From a virus, in IMG/VR virus record IMGVR_UViG_3300044648_000096, positions 1 through 53,974 of that record: 53,974 bases of DNA; one strand, 5' to 3'. The notes under the pieces are model-generated. The model saw only the letters and a program-made list of their open reading frames with translations. It had not been told where the DNA came from and ran no database searches. A program made the translations under genes and the position numbers. Within the stretch, counting starts at the first letter, position 1. Each line of letters begins with the position of its first letter. Positions 24,396 to 33,758 of the stretch are shown in pieces.

Positions 24396-27300
24396 ATTTT
24401 AATTCCAAGATTGATCTTAGCCACTGTATAACGGTTCGCCTACCAGCTTCCGTAGTTGGTACGGTATCGTAGTTCTTCTTAACCAATTTCATCTTATAGT
24501 AATAGTCAGTTATGCGTCCCTTCATGCGATCTAACGCTACACTCCATGTCCATGCCCCGTCTATGTACTTATAATCTTGGTTCCATGACTTGATGTTGGT
24601 ATCCGACGAACTTTCTGTTGTTCCTGTATAATAAACATCAGTAATATTACTTCCAACGGCTTTAGCTATTACGTTTAATGGACTAAATGCTGTTTGGGTT
24701 TTAGGATTAACCACAACTTCAACTTCGTTATTCACTACCCTGCCGTAGAATTTATTGTACATATACCCCGGTGGAGTTGTAGCATAACTTGACTCTTGAT
24801 TCTCTACGTAAATCTCGTTGGTTTTATTTAGAGGGGCAAATATTAATACACTTGGAGTAGCGGCATAAGTAGGTACATTTCCAGCCGCAGTAACGATATA
24901 TTCAGTCGAAGCAACACCTATAACCTCACCAACCACAAAATCAGTGCTAGGCATACTCGCCCCGTAATACTTAGTCAGGTTCTTTGGATTGTTTGCCGAC
25001 AAAACTATCTGACCATGCCTATGCCAAATCGCAGGGTATTTATCGTAAAAGCCAATAAATTTACCAAGCCTATGGTGATAGCCAATAGTGAAATCTTTGT
25101 TCAAAATACTTAATGTGGCCGTGTTAACCTCGTTCTTAAACTTAAAGGTCAAATAGCTCATTTCAAACTTAGGGTCATATACACCAACAATACCTACGCC
25201 CATAAGCGGCATATCGCTTGTTCTCGCCCATGTAGGGTCGTTCAAAAAGTTAATGGTGTATGTTTGACTACCGCGCTCTACAAATATCTCGTTAAAGAAG
25301 GATTTAAGCCCTTTAGCGGTTGTTATTGCTTGTACCCCACCATCCATAATACACACATCCTTATTGCGCATATCAAACCAAATCCATCCGCCATCGGTTT
25401 CAGTTAACCCATGCTGGTGTTGGTTGCCGTAAAACTCTGATAAGGTAGTAAAGTTGTCTATTACCCCGCCAGTTCCCAATGAAGTAGCTGAACCGCTTGT
25501 ATTAGAAATAACCTGACGTTCTAGCACCGGGCTTGTACCTATACCGTGATTTTGCCAGTATATAATGCGATCACCTTTAGTTCTTACGTTGTTTATTTCC
25601 CCAAGCTGACCATCAACATCCTTATAATCATTGGTTAGAAACTTTCTGAATGAATCTTCCGTTTCCCCCGGATATTTTAATCCCGCAAATCGCATCCTGA
25701 ATTTAAACTTTCCGATATTAGGAAAAGCCACAGGAAGCGCAGGGTATTTTACATTCTGACCTTGTGCTGAGTATCCCGGATTGTATGAGTATTCTTCGGG
25801 GCGCGATGGTGAATAACAAACTCCGTTAGCCCCACCCATTCTATCATTGCTTATTTTTCTTCCCCGGCGAAGGTTATAATTCACATTAGACTCACAAGGG
25901 AAATATAATCCTAAAGAATATCTTATTGCTGAGGCGTTATTTTGCAATCCATAACCATAATCAACCAATGTTGTATAACAATCTCCCCCACCAATCTCTA
26001 CGTTATTAAACTGATACACGTTAGCTTTTGCGCTTAAAGCGGCTGTTGCTCCCGATGTTGTATCGTTTATTGTTTCGCCAACCGAGAATGTGCCGACAAC
26101 GTTTGTTACGTATATCTTAGTCCCAACAACATTTCTTACCGTTGCAGTCGCTCCCGATGTTCCGCCAGTAATACTATCACCTGCCGCAAATACACCAACA
26201 ACAGTTGTTAATGATAATTCTAAACAAGAGGTATCTGTTAGCACAGAAGATGTTATTGGCTGGAAATGCCCCGTTGACATATACAGCGTGTTTGCTATTG
26301 CCTGATCTGTACTGCCTCCGTAAAAAGTAGATTTATCAGTAACAACATTCATAATAATTTTTCGGGCATTCAACGGGTCTACAAATGTCCCTACATAACT
26401 ATAATTATAACCAGCCGGAAATTGACCATAGTGCTTAAATTCTGACGCTGGATTGATTATTATTTTCTTACCACCAGTGGCTCCACGACCCTGTAATGAT
26501 GTATAACCACCCCCGCCAGAGCAAGTATCATCTGCATTTGAAATAGCGTGAGGTATAATGTTATAATTTGTATAATTATCACCAGTAGTAGGAAATCCAA
26601 CAACGGTAGCATTCTCATTAATAGAAACAAAATTGCTTATCTTAACGCTACGCAAACTACCAGCATCGGCAGCTAATGGATAAAACAATTTAGCGTACAC
26701 ATCTTCTACGCCATTACCAGACCTCATTGCCGTTGCGCCCCCGCCCGGATTCCAAGTAACTGGGTCTAACCAACAAGCTTCCTCTATGCTTTGGTTAACC
26801 TGAATATCAGTGTCAGGCGTAAATCCTGATAAATGATCTGGCGAAATGTAACTTAATACACTACTAGGCACAGTCGTAAAACCAAGTCCACTAGCTCCAA
26901 AAGTATCAGCTATTGTAGGGGACGGCCTTACGTTATCCGGCGACAATGCGGTGTCCTCTACATTTTGAAACACTAATCCCTGAGATACAATTCTAGCATC
27001 CCTTTCCGCGCGTACAATACTAAAACCACTAACGTTATTAGCTAATTCTTCTGAAATTGTGATGTTGCTTGCCTTTATCAAAGATGGGTTTAAGCACCAC
27101 ATATTTGTCCCGGCATAATTGAACCCCCTCATTAAACCACCCTTTGTCGAAACATTAGGTATTTGGTAGTCCCCCAAATGACGCACATAAAATGGATTTC
27201 CTTTTTTATCGTAAAAAAGAATACCAAATCTATACCACTCCCTTGACCAATATCCGCGAACTGTACTTGACACTAATGGGTCTTTGTAATCCCAAAATGC

Positions 27301-28923
27301 CGTTCTTAATTCTAAAGGATTCTCTCTTGAAATTGAAGTGGCAACAGTTGTGTACTTGTTCAGGTTAACGCATGGACGAATTGTTGGTGCGCCAAAAAGA
27401 GTATAGTTGTTGTTACCAGCTGTACCTACAAAAACAGTCCCAAGCGGCTGTCCTGTTCCGTAAAAATTACCAGAACCAGTTGGATATTCCACGTAGTCAA
27501 CTCCAAATGCTCCGCCAGTAACCATGTACCTTGAATAAGGTTTGATTCCGTTTAAAGCCGGGGCTGCGCCAACACCCGGAGATTGATTCGCGTAAATGTA
27601 CCCATTTGAACATGATTGGTCATCGCCATGTACAATAAGCGGATATTCAAAGGCAGTAATACTTACTCCTGTTTTATCAAAAGTATATTCCTGACGCTCT
27701 ACTGTATTGCCTATTATGTTGTAGTTCTTGTTTGTGGTTATTGTTTTACATTTAAGAATACTCGCAGGGAACAGTGTAATGTCGTTTAATGTTAGAACAC
27801 CTGAGTTCTCATTACCGAAATGTTCAAGCGTCATTGACGTTCCCGTAATTGGGTATTGACCAACCTTTACTATTTGACGCGGCGTAGCATCATCCTGATC
27901 GAACTCAGCACACGCTAATTCTATGACATCAAAATTAGTGTCAATATTTGATACATTTAATTTAATAGACTTGTTACTTACTTGAGTAACCGTAGCTGTT
28001 CCATTACCAACGAAGTCATGGTAAGCATTACCCGTTATTATAGTATTGTCTCCGCCAATATGTATAGGATAAGAACCATACGACCATGAAGTAAAATATC
28101 CCGCCGATGTTGAACCTAAGCGTGTAAAATACACCTTGCTTCCGTAAACTTGCACCCCACTTCCGTATTCGTAAAAAACGGCACTACAATACGATCTTGT
28201 TGGTGTCCACCCAAGCAACTCATAAGGGTAATATTTAATCACCAAAGGAGTTCCCGCCGCAGTTGCAAATGTAGTTGTTGCATTAGCGGTAAATATGTTT
28301 GTCGCTGTTAATCCGCAACCGTAATTGACAGCATTATACGTAATAGCCCCCTGCAATACCATGTATTGCTGACCTGAGACTAAAGAGCCTGATGAAATAT
28401 AAGTTGTGAAAATAGGATTGTCTATATTGAACACTCTTGGCTCATTATAGAAATCTGTCCAATACACTTTCTTGTTCTGTTCCGCCTCATCATACCCAAA
28501 CCCTTCAATCTTGTATTGTCTTGAAAACAATAAGCTGTTATGGTGATAAAGCGGTGTATATCCAGTAGCGGTCAGAGCTTGCACTCCCTCGCCGTATTCT
28601 GCCCATTTTAATTCGCCAATTTCACCATACCCACCCGTAGTGTCATCTTTATTGGTAAAGAACACTATAAGGCGATCTGTGAAGGAAATAAAGCCTATTG
28701 GCATTGGTTCTACCTCAGTAGCGGCAATAGTAGCCGAATATCTTACAGGTAAAGTAAATGTCAAGCGATTGCCTAATACATCAGCAATGGTGTATGAATT
28801 ACCATCTTGGCTTACAAGCTGAAAGTTCTTCATATCCCTATAAGTCCCGTCCGGCTGCAATAAAAGGCTTGTATCCTTAAATAATCCGTTCTGAAATGTG
28901 TTAGTGAAATCTATATTACTCAT
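24391..28923 (-). CDS. Large tail / stabilisation-like protein, 1510 aa
   Basis: The start is the ATG at 28923, overlapping the upstream stop (ATGA); the frame also opens at a TTG two codons earlier. The N-terminus (FTNTFQNGLFKDTSLLLQPDGTYRDMKNFQLV) resembles the opening of crAss-like tail stabilisation proteins. The rest is beta-rich, Gly/Thr/Tyr-rich, with a pair of tandem units near residues 925-985 ('VVG.F..G..I..TSGATA' twice). It is likely a tail hub or fibre-bearing protein folded as repeated beta elements. It follows the ring-like proteins as in podoviruses. Precise role is inferred. Confidence 0.65.
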   Translation of the reverse strand: MSNIDFTNTFQNGLFKDTSLLLQPDGTYRDMKNFQLVSQDGNSYTIADVLGNRLTFTLPVRYSATIAATEVEPMPIGFISFTDRLIVFFTNKDDTTGGYGEIGELKWAEYGEGVQALTATGYTPLYHHNSLLFSRQYKIEGFGYDEAEQNKKVYWTDFYNEPRVFNIDNPIFTTYISSGSLVSGQQYMVLQGAITYNAVNYGCGLTATNIFTANATTTFATAAGTPLVIKYYPYELLGWTPTRSYCSAVFYEYGSGVQVYGSKVYFTRLGSTSAGYFTSWSYGSYPIHIGGDNTIITGNAYHDFVGNGTATVTQVSNKSIKLNVSNIDTNFDVIELACAEFDQDDATPRQIVKVGQYPITGTSMTLEHFGNENSGVLTLNDITLFPASILKCKTITTNKNYNIIGNTVERQEYTFDKTGVSITAFEYPLIVHGDDQSCSNGYIYANQSPGVGAAPALNGIKPYSRYMVTGGAFGVDYVEYPTGSGNFYGTGQPLGTVFVGTAGNNNYTLFGAPTIRPCVNLNKYTTVATSISRENPLELRTAFWDYKDPLVSSTVRGYWSREWYRFGILFYDKKGNPFYVRHLGDYQIPNVSTKGGLMRGFNYAGTNMWCLNPSLIKASNITISEELANNVSGFSIVRAERDARIVSQGLVFQNVEDTALSPDNVRPSPTIADTFGASGLGFTTVPSSVLSYISPDHLSGFTPDTDIQVNQSIEEACWLDPVTWNPGGGATAMRSGNGVEDVYAKLFYPLAADAGSLRSVKISNFVSINENATVVGFPTTGDNYTNYNIIPHAISNADDTCSGGGGYTSLQGRGATGGKKIIINPASEFKHYGQFPAGYNYSYVGTFVDPLNARKIIMNVVTDKSTFYGGSTDQAIANTLYMSTGHFQPITSSVLTDTSCLELSLTTVVGVFAAGDSITGGTSGATATVRNVVGTKIYVTNVVGTFSVGETINDTTSGATAALSAKANVYQFNNVEIGGGDCYTTLVDYGYGLQNNASAIRYSLGLYFPCESNVNYNLRRGRKISNDRMGGANGVCYSPSRPEEYSYNPGYSAQGQNVKYPALPVAFPNIGKFKFRMRFAGLKYPGETEDSFRKFLTNDYKDVDGQLGEINNVRTKGDRIIYWQNHGIGTSPVLERQVISNTSGSATSLGTGGVIDNFTTLSEFYGNQHQHGLTETDGGWIWFDMRNKDVCIMDGGVQAITTAKGLKSFFNEIFVERGSQTYTINFLNDPTWARTSDMPLMGVGIVGVYDPKFEMSYLTFKFKNEVNTATLSILNKDFTIGYHHRLGKFIGFYDKYPAIWHRHGQIVLSANNPKNLTKYYGASMPSTDFVVGEVIGVASTEYIVTAAGNVPTYAATPSVLIFAPLNKTNEIYVENQESSYATTPPGYMYNKFYGRVVNNEVEVVVNPKTQTAFSPLNVIAKAVGSNITDVYYTGTTESSSDTNIKSWNQDYKYIDGAWTWSVALDRMKGRITDYYYKMKLVKKNYDTVPTTEAGRRTVIQWLRSILELKL

Positions 28924-29678
28924 AACCAATTATCAAGTGTACTGTGCATTCCTAAATATAATCCTTGTCCCGCAAAAGGGTCAGAAAGTTTTTCTACAAT
29001 CATTCTGCGCTCTGACTCAGAAGGTACAGCATCCGTAGCCCTAGCATCAGCGCATAACTGTTCCCATTCGCGTTTGTGTCGATCAACTATTCCAATATCA
29101 ATTCCGCTTTTAATTCTGTTGCGTTTGTATTTCCACATACAAAATTCACCGATAGCTTCTAAGTGATTTTCTCCAACATAAGGGATTCCGTCACAATCAG
29201 TTTCTACCCCCAAATATTGAATAGTCACTTTTTGACCATCATAGTTGTTTAAAAAAATGATTTTGTTATCCTGAACTTCATATCTTACAAATCCAAAATT
29301 GACGGTATTAGATGATGTTTCTGTCCCGCCCAAATCCACGATCAAAAATGAAGATAAATCGTATTGATTAGCGAATGTACTCCCTACCTCTGCATTAAAA
29401 CAAAGAAATCCACGCTCTAAAATATCAGTACAGCAATCTTTCACATCGCCGAGTATCGCCACCTGCAAATACTCACAGTCGCATGGTAAGTCGGCGGTAC
29501 AGCCATCAATGGTCAATACGTCAACTTTCTTTTTCTTAGCGTAATAAGAACCTATTTTTTTCTCCGCCAATATCGCCCAATTTACAAACATAGGCGTATG
29601 CTTATTGTGCTGCAATCCTAAGTCATCCATAAGATTGACAAGAACGTTTTTTACTGATACTAATTTATTCTGGCTCAT
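28920..29678 (-). CDS. Connector/ring-like structural protein, 252 aa
   Basis: Cys-rich centre (GCTADLPCDCEYLQV, GDVKDCCTDIL) in an alpha-beta-alpha layout: an N-terminal helical pair (VLVNLMDDLGLQHN), a beta core, and a C-terminal helix bundle with RNRIKSGIDIGIVDRHKREWEQLCADARA. That layout recalls crAss-like ring proteins and P22 gp4-type adaptors. It is coupled (4-base overlap) to the large tail protein, supporting a head-tail junction role. Confidence 0.55.
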   Translation of the reverse strand: MSQNKLVSVKNVLVNLMDDLGLQHNKHTPMFVNWAILAEKKIGSYYAKKKKVDVLTIDGCTADLPCDCEYLQVAILGDVKDCCTDILERGFLCFNAEVGSTFANQYDLSSFLIVDLGGTETSSNTVNFGFVRYEVQDNKIIFLNNYDGQKVTIQYLGVETDCDGIPYVGENHLEAIGEFCMWKYKRNRIKSGIDIGIVDRHKREWEQLCADARATDAVPSESERRMIVEKLSDPFAGQGLYLGMHSTLDNWL

Positions 29679-29680
29679 AA

Positions 29681-29896
29681 TTAATTCTTGTGTACTACAA
29701 AATAAACAAATGCTGTTTTATATTCCGACCAAATGTTTCCAAACATAGGGTCGCCATTTGATAGCAAATATCGCGGGTGAACAAAATCAAATTGCTCTAC
29801 CTGACCAAAATCAATTCTTCTAGGAATACACCTATCATTCTTGTTCCCTATCTGAACCAAGTGGTGATTACAATTATTGTAAATTTCCTTACTCAT
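29681..29896 (-). CDS. Hypothetical protein, 71 aa, between connector genes
   Basis: Unrecognised; rich in Asn, His and aromatic residues. Located between ring-like genes with a 2-base gap to the next gene, so it is probably a small virion or assembly component. A palindrome copy lies 9-24 bases upstream of its ATG. Confidence 0.6.
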   Translation of the reverse strand: MSKEIYNNCNHHLVQIGNKNDRCIPRRIDFGQVEQFDFVHPRYLLSNGDPMFGNIWSEYKTAFVYFVVHKN

Positions 29897-29898
29897 TT

Positions 29899-30357
29899 TT
29901 ATTTTTTACAGATTTTGTAATAAGTATCTGTTTCAATTAATGCTTTATGTACTCGCCGGGAAAAACTCTGAGCGGGTTTAAAGTAAATCTTTTTATCCCC
30001 CGCCAAACTGTTTTTATACTCAATACCATACTTCACATTTCCTCTCTTTCTATTGATATTATCAGCTTTCTTTAACTTCCCGTCCCTTGTTACATAAAGT
30101 CCTTTTTTTAATAACTCTAAACTCTTGCTTTCAAGTATCGGCTCACCTACTACTTGAATACTTGCGTGTTTACCAAGCTTCACCTCATTACCATCCAACA
30201 CTTCCTGAATCACACCATACTCAAGCCAATTTCCTACTATTTCATTTATGTCCTTTGTACTGATCGGCTTACCAAATTTCTTCTTAAACCGTTTCTTCAC
30301 CAAAGAAATAAATCTCTTTTTACTGAACTGATTGCGTGGTTTTTTCTTTAATGTCAT
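29899..30357 (-). CDS. Basic late protein, 152 aa
   Basis: Strongly basic (KKRFISLVKKRFKKKFGKPIS at the N-terminus). The segment WLEYGVIQEVLDGNEVKLGKHASIQVVGEP loosely recalls the beta-arm region of HU/IHF-like proteins, which several crAss-like phages carry in this region. No definite family. It overlaps the 284-aa gene by 38 bases. The final codons lie over the palindrome at 29906-29920. Confidence 0.5.
   Translation of the reverse strand: MTLKKKPRNQFSKKRFISLVKKRFKKKFGKPISTKDINEIVGNWLEYGVIQEVLDGNEVKLGKHASIQVVGEPILESKSLELLKKGLYVTRDGKLKKADNINRKRGNVKYGIEYKNSLAGDKKIYFKPAQSFSRRVHKALIETDTYYKICKK
29906..29920. promoter_or_regulatory. TTACA-N5-TGTAA palindrome
   Basis: Exact copy with spacer GATTT, inside the last codons of the basic protein and 9 bases upstream of the 71-aa gene's ATG. 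Confidence 0.5.
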
Positions 30358-31174
30358 CTACGCTGTTATTTAAAATATCAGGTATTTCGGTTTGCTCAAT
30401 CTTAAATTCTTTAGTCAGAATCTCTAACACAATTTGCCTTGCCATATCTCCTGATACCGGGTATGCGCGGGTTTCTGTTATAGACTGAACCTGACTGTTC
30501 AAATACACTGTTCCGTTGCCTGTAAACGTTGTAAATCCAGCTACGCCAGTAAATGTGCTGTCGGGAGCATACAAGGTGCTGTTATAGTAAATCTGCTTGT
30601 ATTTAACCTTATATACAGTCCCCGCCGCAATCGTGGTTACAGGAGCGGAATTAATCAAATACCCATCTTCCGGGGAAGATAGTATAGCAATAATCCTTAG
30701 CTGTTCAACTTTTTTATTCACATACAACTCAGTGTTATTTCTGTGATAATACGCGAACTTTGATCTTACGTGTTCTTTAGGAATATCCTTCCAAATAGTT
30801 ATGGGGAACGGATAATATTTGGTCTTACCGCACAGTGACATAACGCCCCACAAACCAATGTCAGGGTTGCCGCCATATTCACCAAGCAAAGTAACTACAT
30901 TGGGAATAGTTGTTTTAGAAATGTCACAATCACAGTAACTAACGGTGATGTCATCAGCGAAATTTACCTTGTGAAAGTCTACAGCATCAAGATTAGATAG
31001 CCATGTATAATCAATGGCTTTTGTTTCGTTGAACTGATTAATGATTAGTTGCTCACGAATCTGGTCTATCTTAAAAGAAAGCCAGTCAGAATCGAGCCTT
31101 GCGTCATCAGTTAGTCCGAACCTTGACAAAACAATCTCAATGTCGTTTATAATTTTTTTCTTGGTGATAGCCAT
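30320..31174 (-). CDS. Connector/ring-like structural protein, 284 aa
   Basis: The N-terminus (MAITKKKIINDIEIVLSRFG...LDSDWLSFKIDQIREQLI) resembles an opening I associate with crAss-like portal-adaptor or ring proteins: a helix with KKxI and a second helix with LxFKIDxxR. A beta-rich centre and a C-terminal helix (MARQIVLEILTKEFKI) follow. It starts a new unit after a terminator at 31221-31248. Structural role likely; exact ring uncertain. Confidence 0.6.
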   Translation of the reverse strand: MAITKKKIINDIEIVLSRFGLTDDARLDSDWLSFKIDQIREQLIINQFNETKAIDYTWLSNLDAVDFHKVNFADDITVSYCDCDISKTTIPNVVTLLGEYGGNPDIGLWGVMSLCGKTKYYPFPITIWKDIPKEHVRSKFAYYHRNNTELYVNKKVEQLRIIAILSSPEDGYLINSAPVTTIAAGTVYKVKYKQIYYNSTLYAPDSTFTGVAGFTTFTGNGTVYLNSQVQSITETRAYPVSGDMARQIVLEILTKEFKIEQTEIPDILNNSVDDIKEKTTQSVQ

Positions 31175-31220
31175 AATTGGTATAAATATAACTAATTATG
31201 GCTCTGAGATATTAGCGGAT

Positions 31221-31248
31221 TATAAACAACAATCCCGCCGAAGCGGGA
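31221..31248 (-). terminator. Terminator hairpin after the lysis cassette
   Basis: TCCCGC-CGAA-GCGGGA at 31233-31248; on the minus strand this is a six-pair GC stem with a UUCG tetraloop followed by TTGTTGTTTAT. It ends the 33139-31304 unit and precedes the 284-aa gene. Confidence 0.65.
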
Positions 31249-31303
31249 CTGATGAAAATAAAAAATATGAAAGAAATACCCCAAAGAGGTACGTCAAATA
31301 TAG

Positions 31304-31744
31304 TTACAATATAACCACTACAATCACAACTATTATTAACAATTCAATTAAAATTGCTGACAATTCCCATGCAGCTATTTTCTTCCAAAGACCTATTTTT
31401 TTTTCAGCCCCAGCGTATTTTACAGAACATTCCTCCACCCCTTCCCTATACAAAACGATTTCTGTATTAAAGTTACTCATTTTAAGACTATCAAGCAATA
31501 TTCGCTGACCCTGTACGCCCACCTGATAAGCCAAAGTCTTGACCTGCTTTTTGTATAAAGCTGTATCAGCTTGTAGACCGTTAGCCACAACATTTCGTTT
31601 CAATAAAAAATCTATTTGCTTATTTTTTAGACAAGTGACCGAATCACTTAATACCTGCGCTTGTCCAAAGCGAGTCAAGGTAACGCTGGCGAGAAATAGC
31701 AGTAAGCTCAGTGATCTCTTTAATTTTTTTACCTGTTTTATCAT
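31304..31744 (-). CDS. Spanin-like protein with signal peptide and C-terminal TM, 146 aa
   Basis: A signal-like N-terminus (SLSLLLFLASVTLTRFGQAQ) without a lipobox Cys, a helical periplasmic middle with regular hydrophobics, and a C-terminal membrane anchor (AWELSAILIELLIIVVIVVVIL). This topology (exported, coiled, C-terminal TM) resembles unimolecular spanins of Bacteroidota phages. The first 101 bases overlap the preceding gene out of frame, as Rz/Rz1 pairs do. I infer an outer-membrane disruption role at lysis. Confidence 0.55.
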   Translation of the reverse strand: MIKQVKKLKRSLSLLLFLASVTLTRFGQAQVLSDSVTCLKNKQIDFLLKRNVVANGLQADTALYKKQVKTLAYQVGVQGQRILLDSLKMSNFNTEIVLYREGVEECSVKYAGAEKKIGLWKKIAAWELSAILIELLIIVVIVVVIL

Positions 31745-31997
31745 GGTTTTTTGCTTGTAATATCATTAGGTTTTCTATGACAATCCCCGCCGAATCCAGT
31801 TTAGCCTTATACGCTTTATTTAAAGCTGAAATGCTGTCGTTTGACTTATGTAGCTGTAACACTTCTTCGGTGTCCACAAATGGCTCTATGACGATCTCAG
31901 GCTTAAAAATAAGCCCATGAATGCAAAACCCTACCCATAAAAAACAAACGGCGGTAATGATTATTACTGCCCAGTCCCCTTTACTTAACTTCTTCAT
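31644..31997 (-). CDS. i-spanin-like protein, 117 aa
   Basis: One N-terminal TM segment (WAVIIITAVCFLWVGFCIHGLIF) followed by a helical, coiled-coil-prone domain (VLQLHKSNDSISALNKAYKAKL...). That is the Rz-type topology. It overlaps both neighbours: 17 bases with the holin-like gene and 101 bases with the next spanin-like gene. Role inferred from topology and context. Confidence 0.5.
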   Translation of the reverse strand: MKKLSKGDWAVIIITAVCFLWVGFCIHGLIFKPEIVIEPFVDTEEVLQLHKSNDSISALNKAYKAKLDSAGIVIENLMILQAKNHDKTGKKIKEITELTAISRQRYLDSLWTSAGIK

Positions 31998-32211
31998 TGT
32001 TTACTTCTTCAAAATAAAAACAGGCCAAACTAGCATCTATAACCGCGCCCAATATGGCAACATACAAAGCATAGGTCGCGTTGGTTCCGTACCATGTAGT
32101 ACCAACAATAACAGACATAATGCCCTTAAAAATTGATTGTAATTTGACAACCTCTGCTTGGCTATCAGCGAATAGATTGAATATTGAAAAGTGAACTTTA
32201 TACTTTTTCAT
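31981..32211 (-). CDS. Holin-like membrane protein, 76 aa
   Basis: Two probable membrane segments (SIFKGIMSVIVGTTW and YALYVAILGAVIDASLACFYF), a short basic N-terminus and an acidic C-terminus (FEEVNNEEVK). Size, topology and position between lysin and spanin-like genes fit a holin. Its ATG overlaps the lysin stop by 4 bases. Confidence 0.5.
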   Translation of the reverse strand: MKKYKVHFSIFNLFADSQAEVVKLQSIFKGIMSVIVGTTWYGTNATYALYVAILGAVIDASLACFYFEEVNNEEVK

Positions 32212-32792
32212 GCTAAATCTTTTTCTAAAATTAATGTATATGTAAATCGGTTCCCTGTTACGTTTTTAAAATGCTCACAAATAGAAATTAATTCTTCCTT
32301 ATCCTTCCAATTCTGAAACACCTGACAGCCCGCCGACCAACTACCAATTTTTTCTGTTTTAGTAAGCTTGTTCGCTCCATGAATATTAATCCCAAATAAC
32401 CCGGAATCTTCTGTTCCTGAATTACCAGCAATGCCGTCCAAATCCTTATCTCTTATTACCGTAACCTTTCCGACTTGAACTAACGCCTTGTGATCTGCTT
32501 TACTTTGATGTAAGCTAGAAGCATAAGCATTTACATACTGTCCCGGCTTAAGCACCGCGCACCCTTTAGAGTTTAGCAATTTTTTCTGATACGTTAATCC
32601 CGGCTCTGTTGTAATCGTATATGTTTTAAGAACTTCTTTTCCACACTCGTTATAAACCAAACACAAAAGATCATTGAACACATCTGCTACATACAGATTG
32701 GTTCTAATACCAATAATGTTCGGCCTATCATTGTACCAAACATACCCTTTTTTTGATAAAGTTGTCTTTAATGTGTTTATTGTTAACTGCAT
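32208..32792 (-). CDS. Putative endolysin with YkuD-like H...SxGC motif, 194 aa
   Basis: I start at the ATG at 32792 (MQLTINTLK), preceded by GGAG, one of the few Shine-Dalgarno-like sites in the window; the longer frame begins with TTG. H138 in GINIHGAN and S153-A-G-C156 in SWSAGCQVF are spaced like the HxxG...SxGC motif of L,D-transpeptidase (YkuD) folds. In that family the Cys is the nucleophile acting on peptidoglycan cross-links. Adjacent holin- and spanin-like genes support a lytic role. Whether it cuts or forms cross-links cannot be read from the sequence. Confidence 0.6.
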   Translation of the reverse strand: MQLTINTLKTTLSKKGYVWYNDRPNIIGIRTNLYVADVFNDLLCLVYNECGKEVLKTYTITTEPGLTYQKKLLNSKGCAVLKPGQYVNAYASSLHQSKADHKALVQVGKVTVIRDKDLDGIAGNSGTEDSGLFGINIHGANKLTKTEKIGSWSAGCQVFQNWKDKEELISICEHFKNVTGNRFTYTLILEKDLA

Positions 32793-32836
32793 AACTCCTT
32801 TTAATTCCTGAAATAAATATTGATGCCTCCTACTTG

Positions 32837-33139
32837 TCAATCTTCTTTCTCAAACTTTATTCTTGTTTCCTTTGATAAAATAGCAACCTTTTCCCTTATG
32901 TTAAAGATTAACTCAGTGTTCTTTTTTTGATTAACCCTCAAATCCGCGATCTGAAACTCATACTGGTCAACTTGTTTAACCTGAGAATTCACAAAAGAGT
33001 CTATCTTATCATTAAGCCGCTCGATTTTAGAAACTATACCCGCGTACAGAATTACCGCGGCAGCAGTAACGGATATTGCCCCTCCGCCAATTTTAATCAC
33101 ATCCTTAGTCTCCCACTTTATGTCCGAAAACTTAGTCAT
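32837..33139 (-). CDS. Membrane-anchored coiled-coil protein, 100 aa
   Basis: One TM segment (GGAISVTAAAVILYAGIVS, about 17-36) followed by a long coiled coil (IERLNDKIDSFVNSQVKQVDQYEFQIADLRV). First gene of the lysis cluster; it could be a holin, antiholin or i-spanin. Topology is clear, function is not. Confidence 0.5.
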   Translation of the reverse strand: MTKFSDIKWETKDVIKIGGGAISVTAAAVILYAGIVSKIERLNDKIDSFVNSQVKQVDQYEFQIADLRVNQKKNTELIFNIREKVAILSKETRIKFEKED

Positions 33140-33149
33140 AAATTATTAA

Positions 33150-33758
33150 TTATATGGCAACCTCTTTCCAAACAAATTCACCAAAGAAACCTGTTGCGCC
33201 AGAAGCGGTAGACGTTTGAAACGAAATAGCTGTTCCCGGAGCAATTATTATTGACCCGTCAAAAAACCTTCCTAACGGTTCGCGGCTTGGTGTTGTGGTG
33301 ATCGCACCAGTAAGCCCTACTCCTAATGTAGCAATAGCTACGGGAGCGGCTGGTAATGTTGCGGCTAATAAAGCTTGAATATTATTTCCCGCCGCTTTAC
33401 CAAGAAAACCATTCCTGTGAGCAGTAGTTAGCGTTCCTGTAACGGCAGCAGCTACTACGTTAGTATTTGCACCTAGCCAAATAACAGAAGCAGCAGCAAA
33501 CGCCACGGTTTGTACACATCCGGCATAAATCAGAACGCCATTCACCCCGCTACCTGCGGGATTGTATAAAGTTAACGCTGGTTCGGTTGCCGAAAGACCA
33601 GCCTGCGTAGTGATACCTGTTTGGTTAGCCACAGAATAAACACTTCCGTCAAGAACTAAATTTTCATATTTAGTTTCTGACATAGAAACAAGAACGTTAC
33701 CTTCTGCATCGAGAGCAACTTTCTTTACTGTGCCGTTATATAAACCTTCAATTTCCAT
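33150..33758 (-). CDS. Putative capsid-decoration or fibre protein, 202 aa
   Basis: Ala/Thr/Val/Gly-rich and beta-rich, with a C-terminal half (PLGRFFDGSIIIAPGTAISFQTSTASGATGFFGEFVWKE) characteristic of small jelly-roll virion proteins of environmental podoviruses as I remember them. It overlaps the upstream gene by 11 bases. Structural role inferred. Confidence 0.5.
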   Translation of the reverse strand: MEIEGLYNGTVKKVALDAEGNVLVSMSETKYENLVLDGSVYSVANQTGITTQAGLSATEPALTLYNPAGSGVNGVLIYAGCVQTVAFAAASVIWLGANTNVVAAAVTGTLTTAHRNGFLGKAAGNNIQALLAATLPAAPVAIATLGVGLTGAITTTPSREPLGRFFDGSIIIAPGTAISFQTSTASGATGFFGEFVWKEVAI

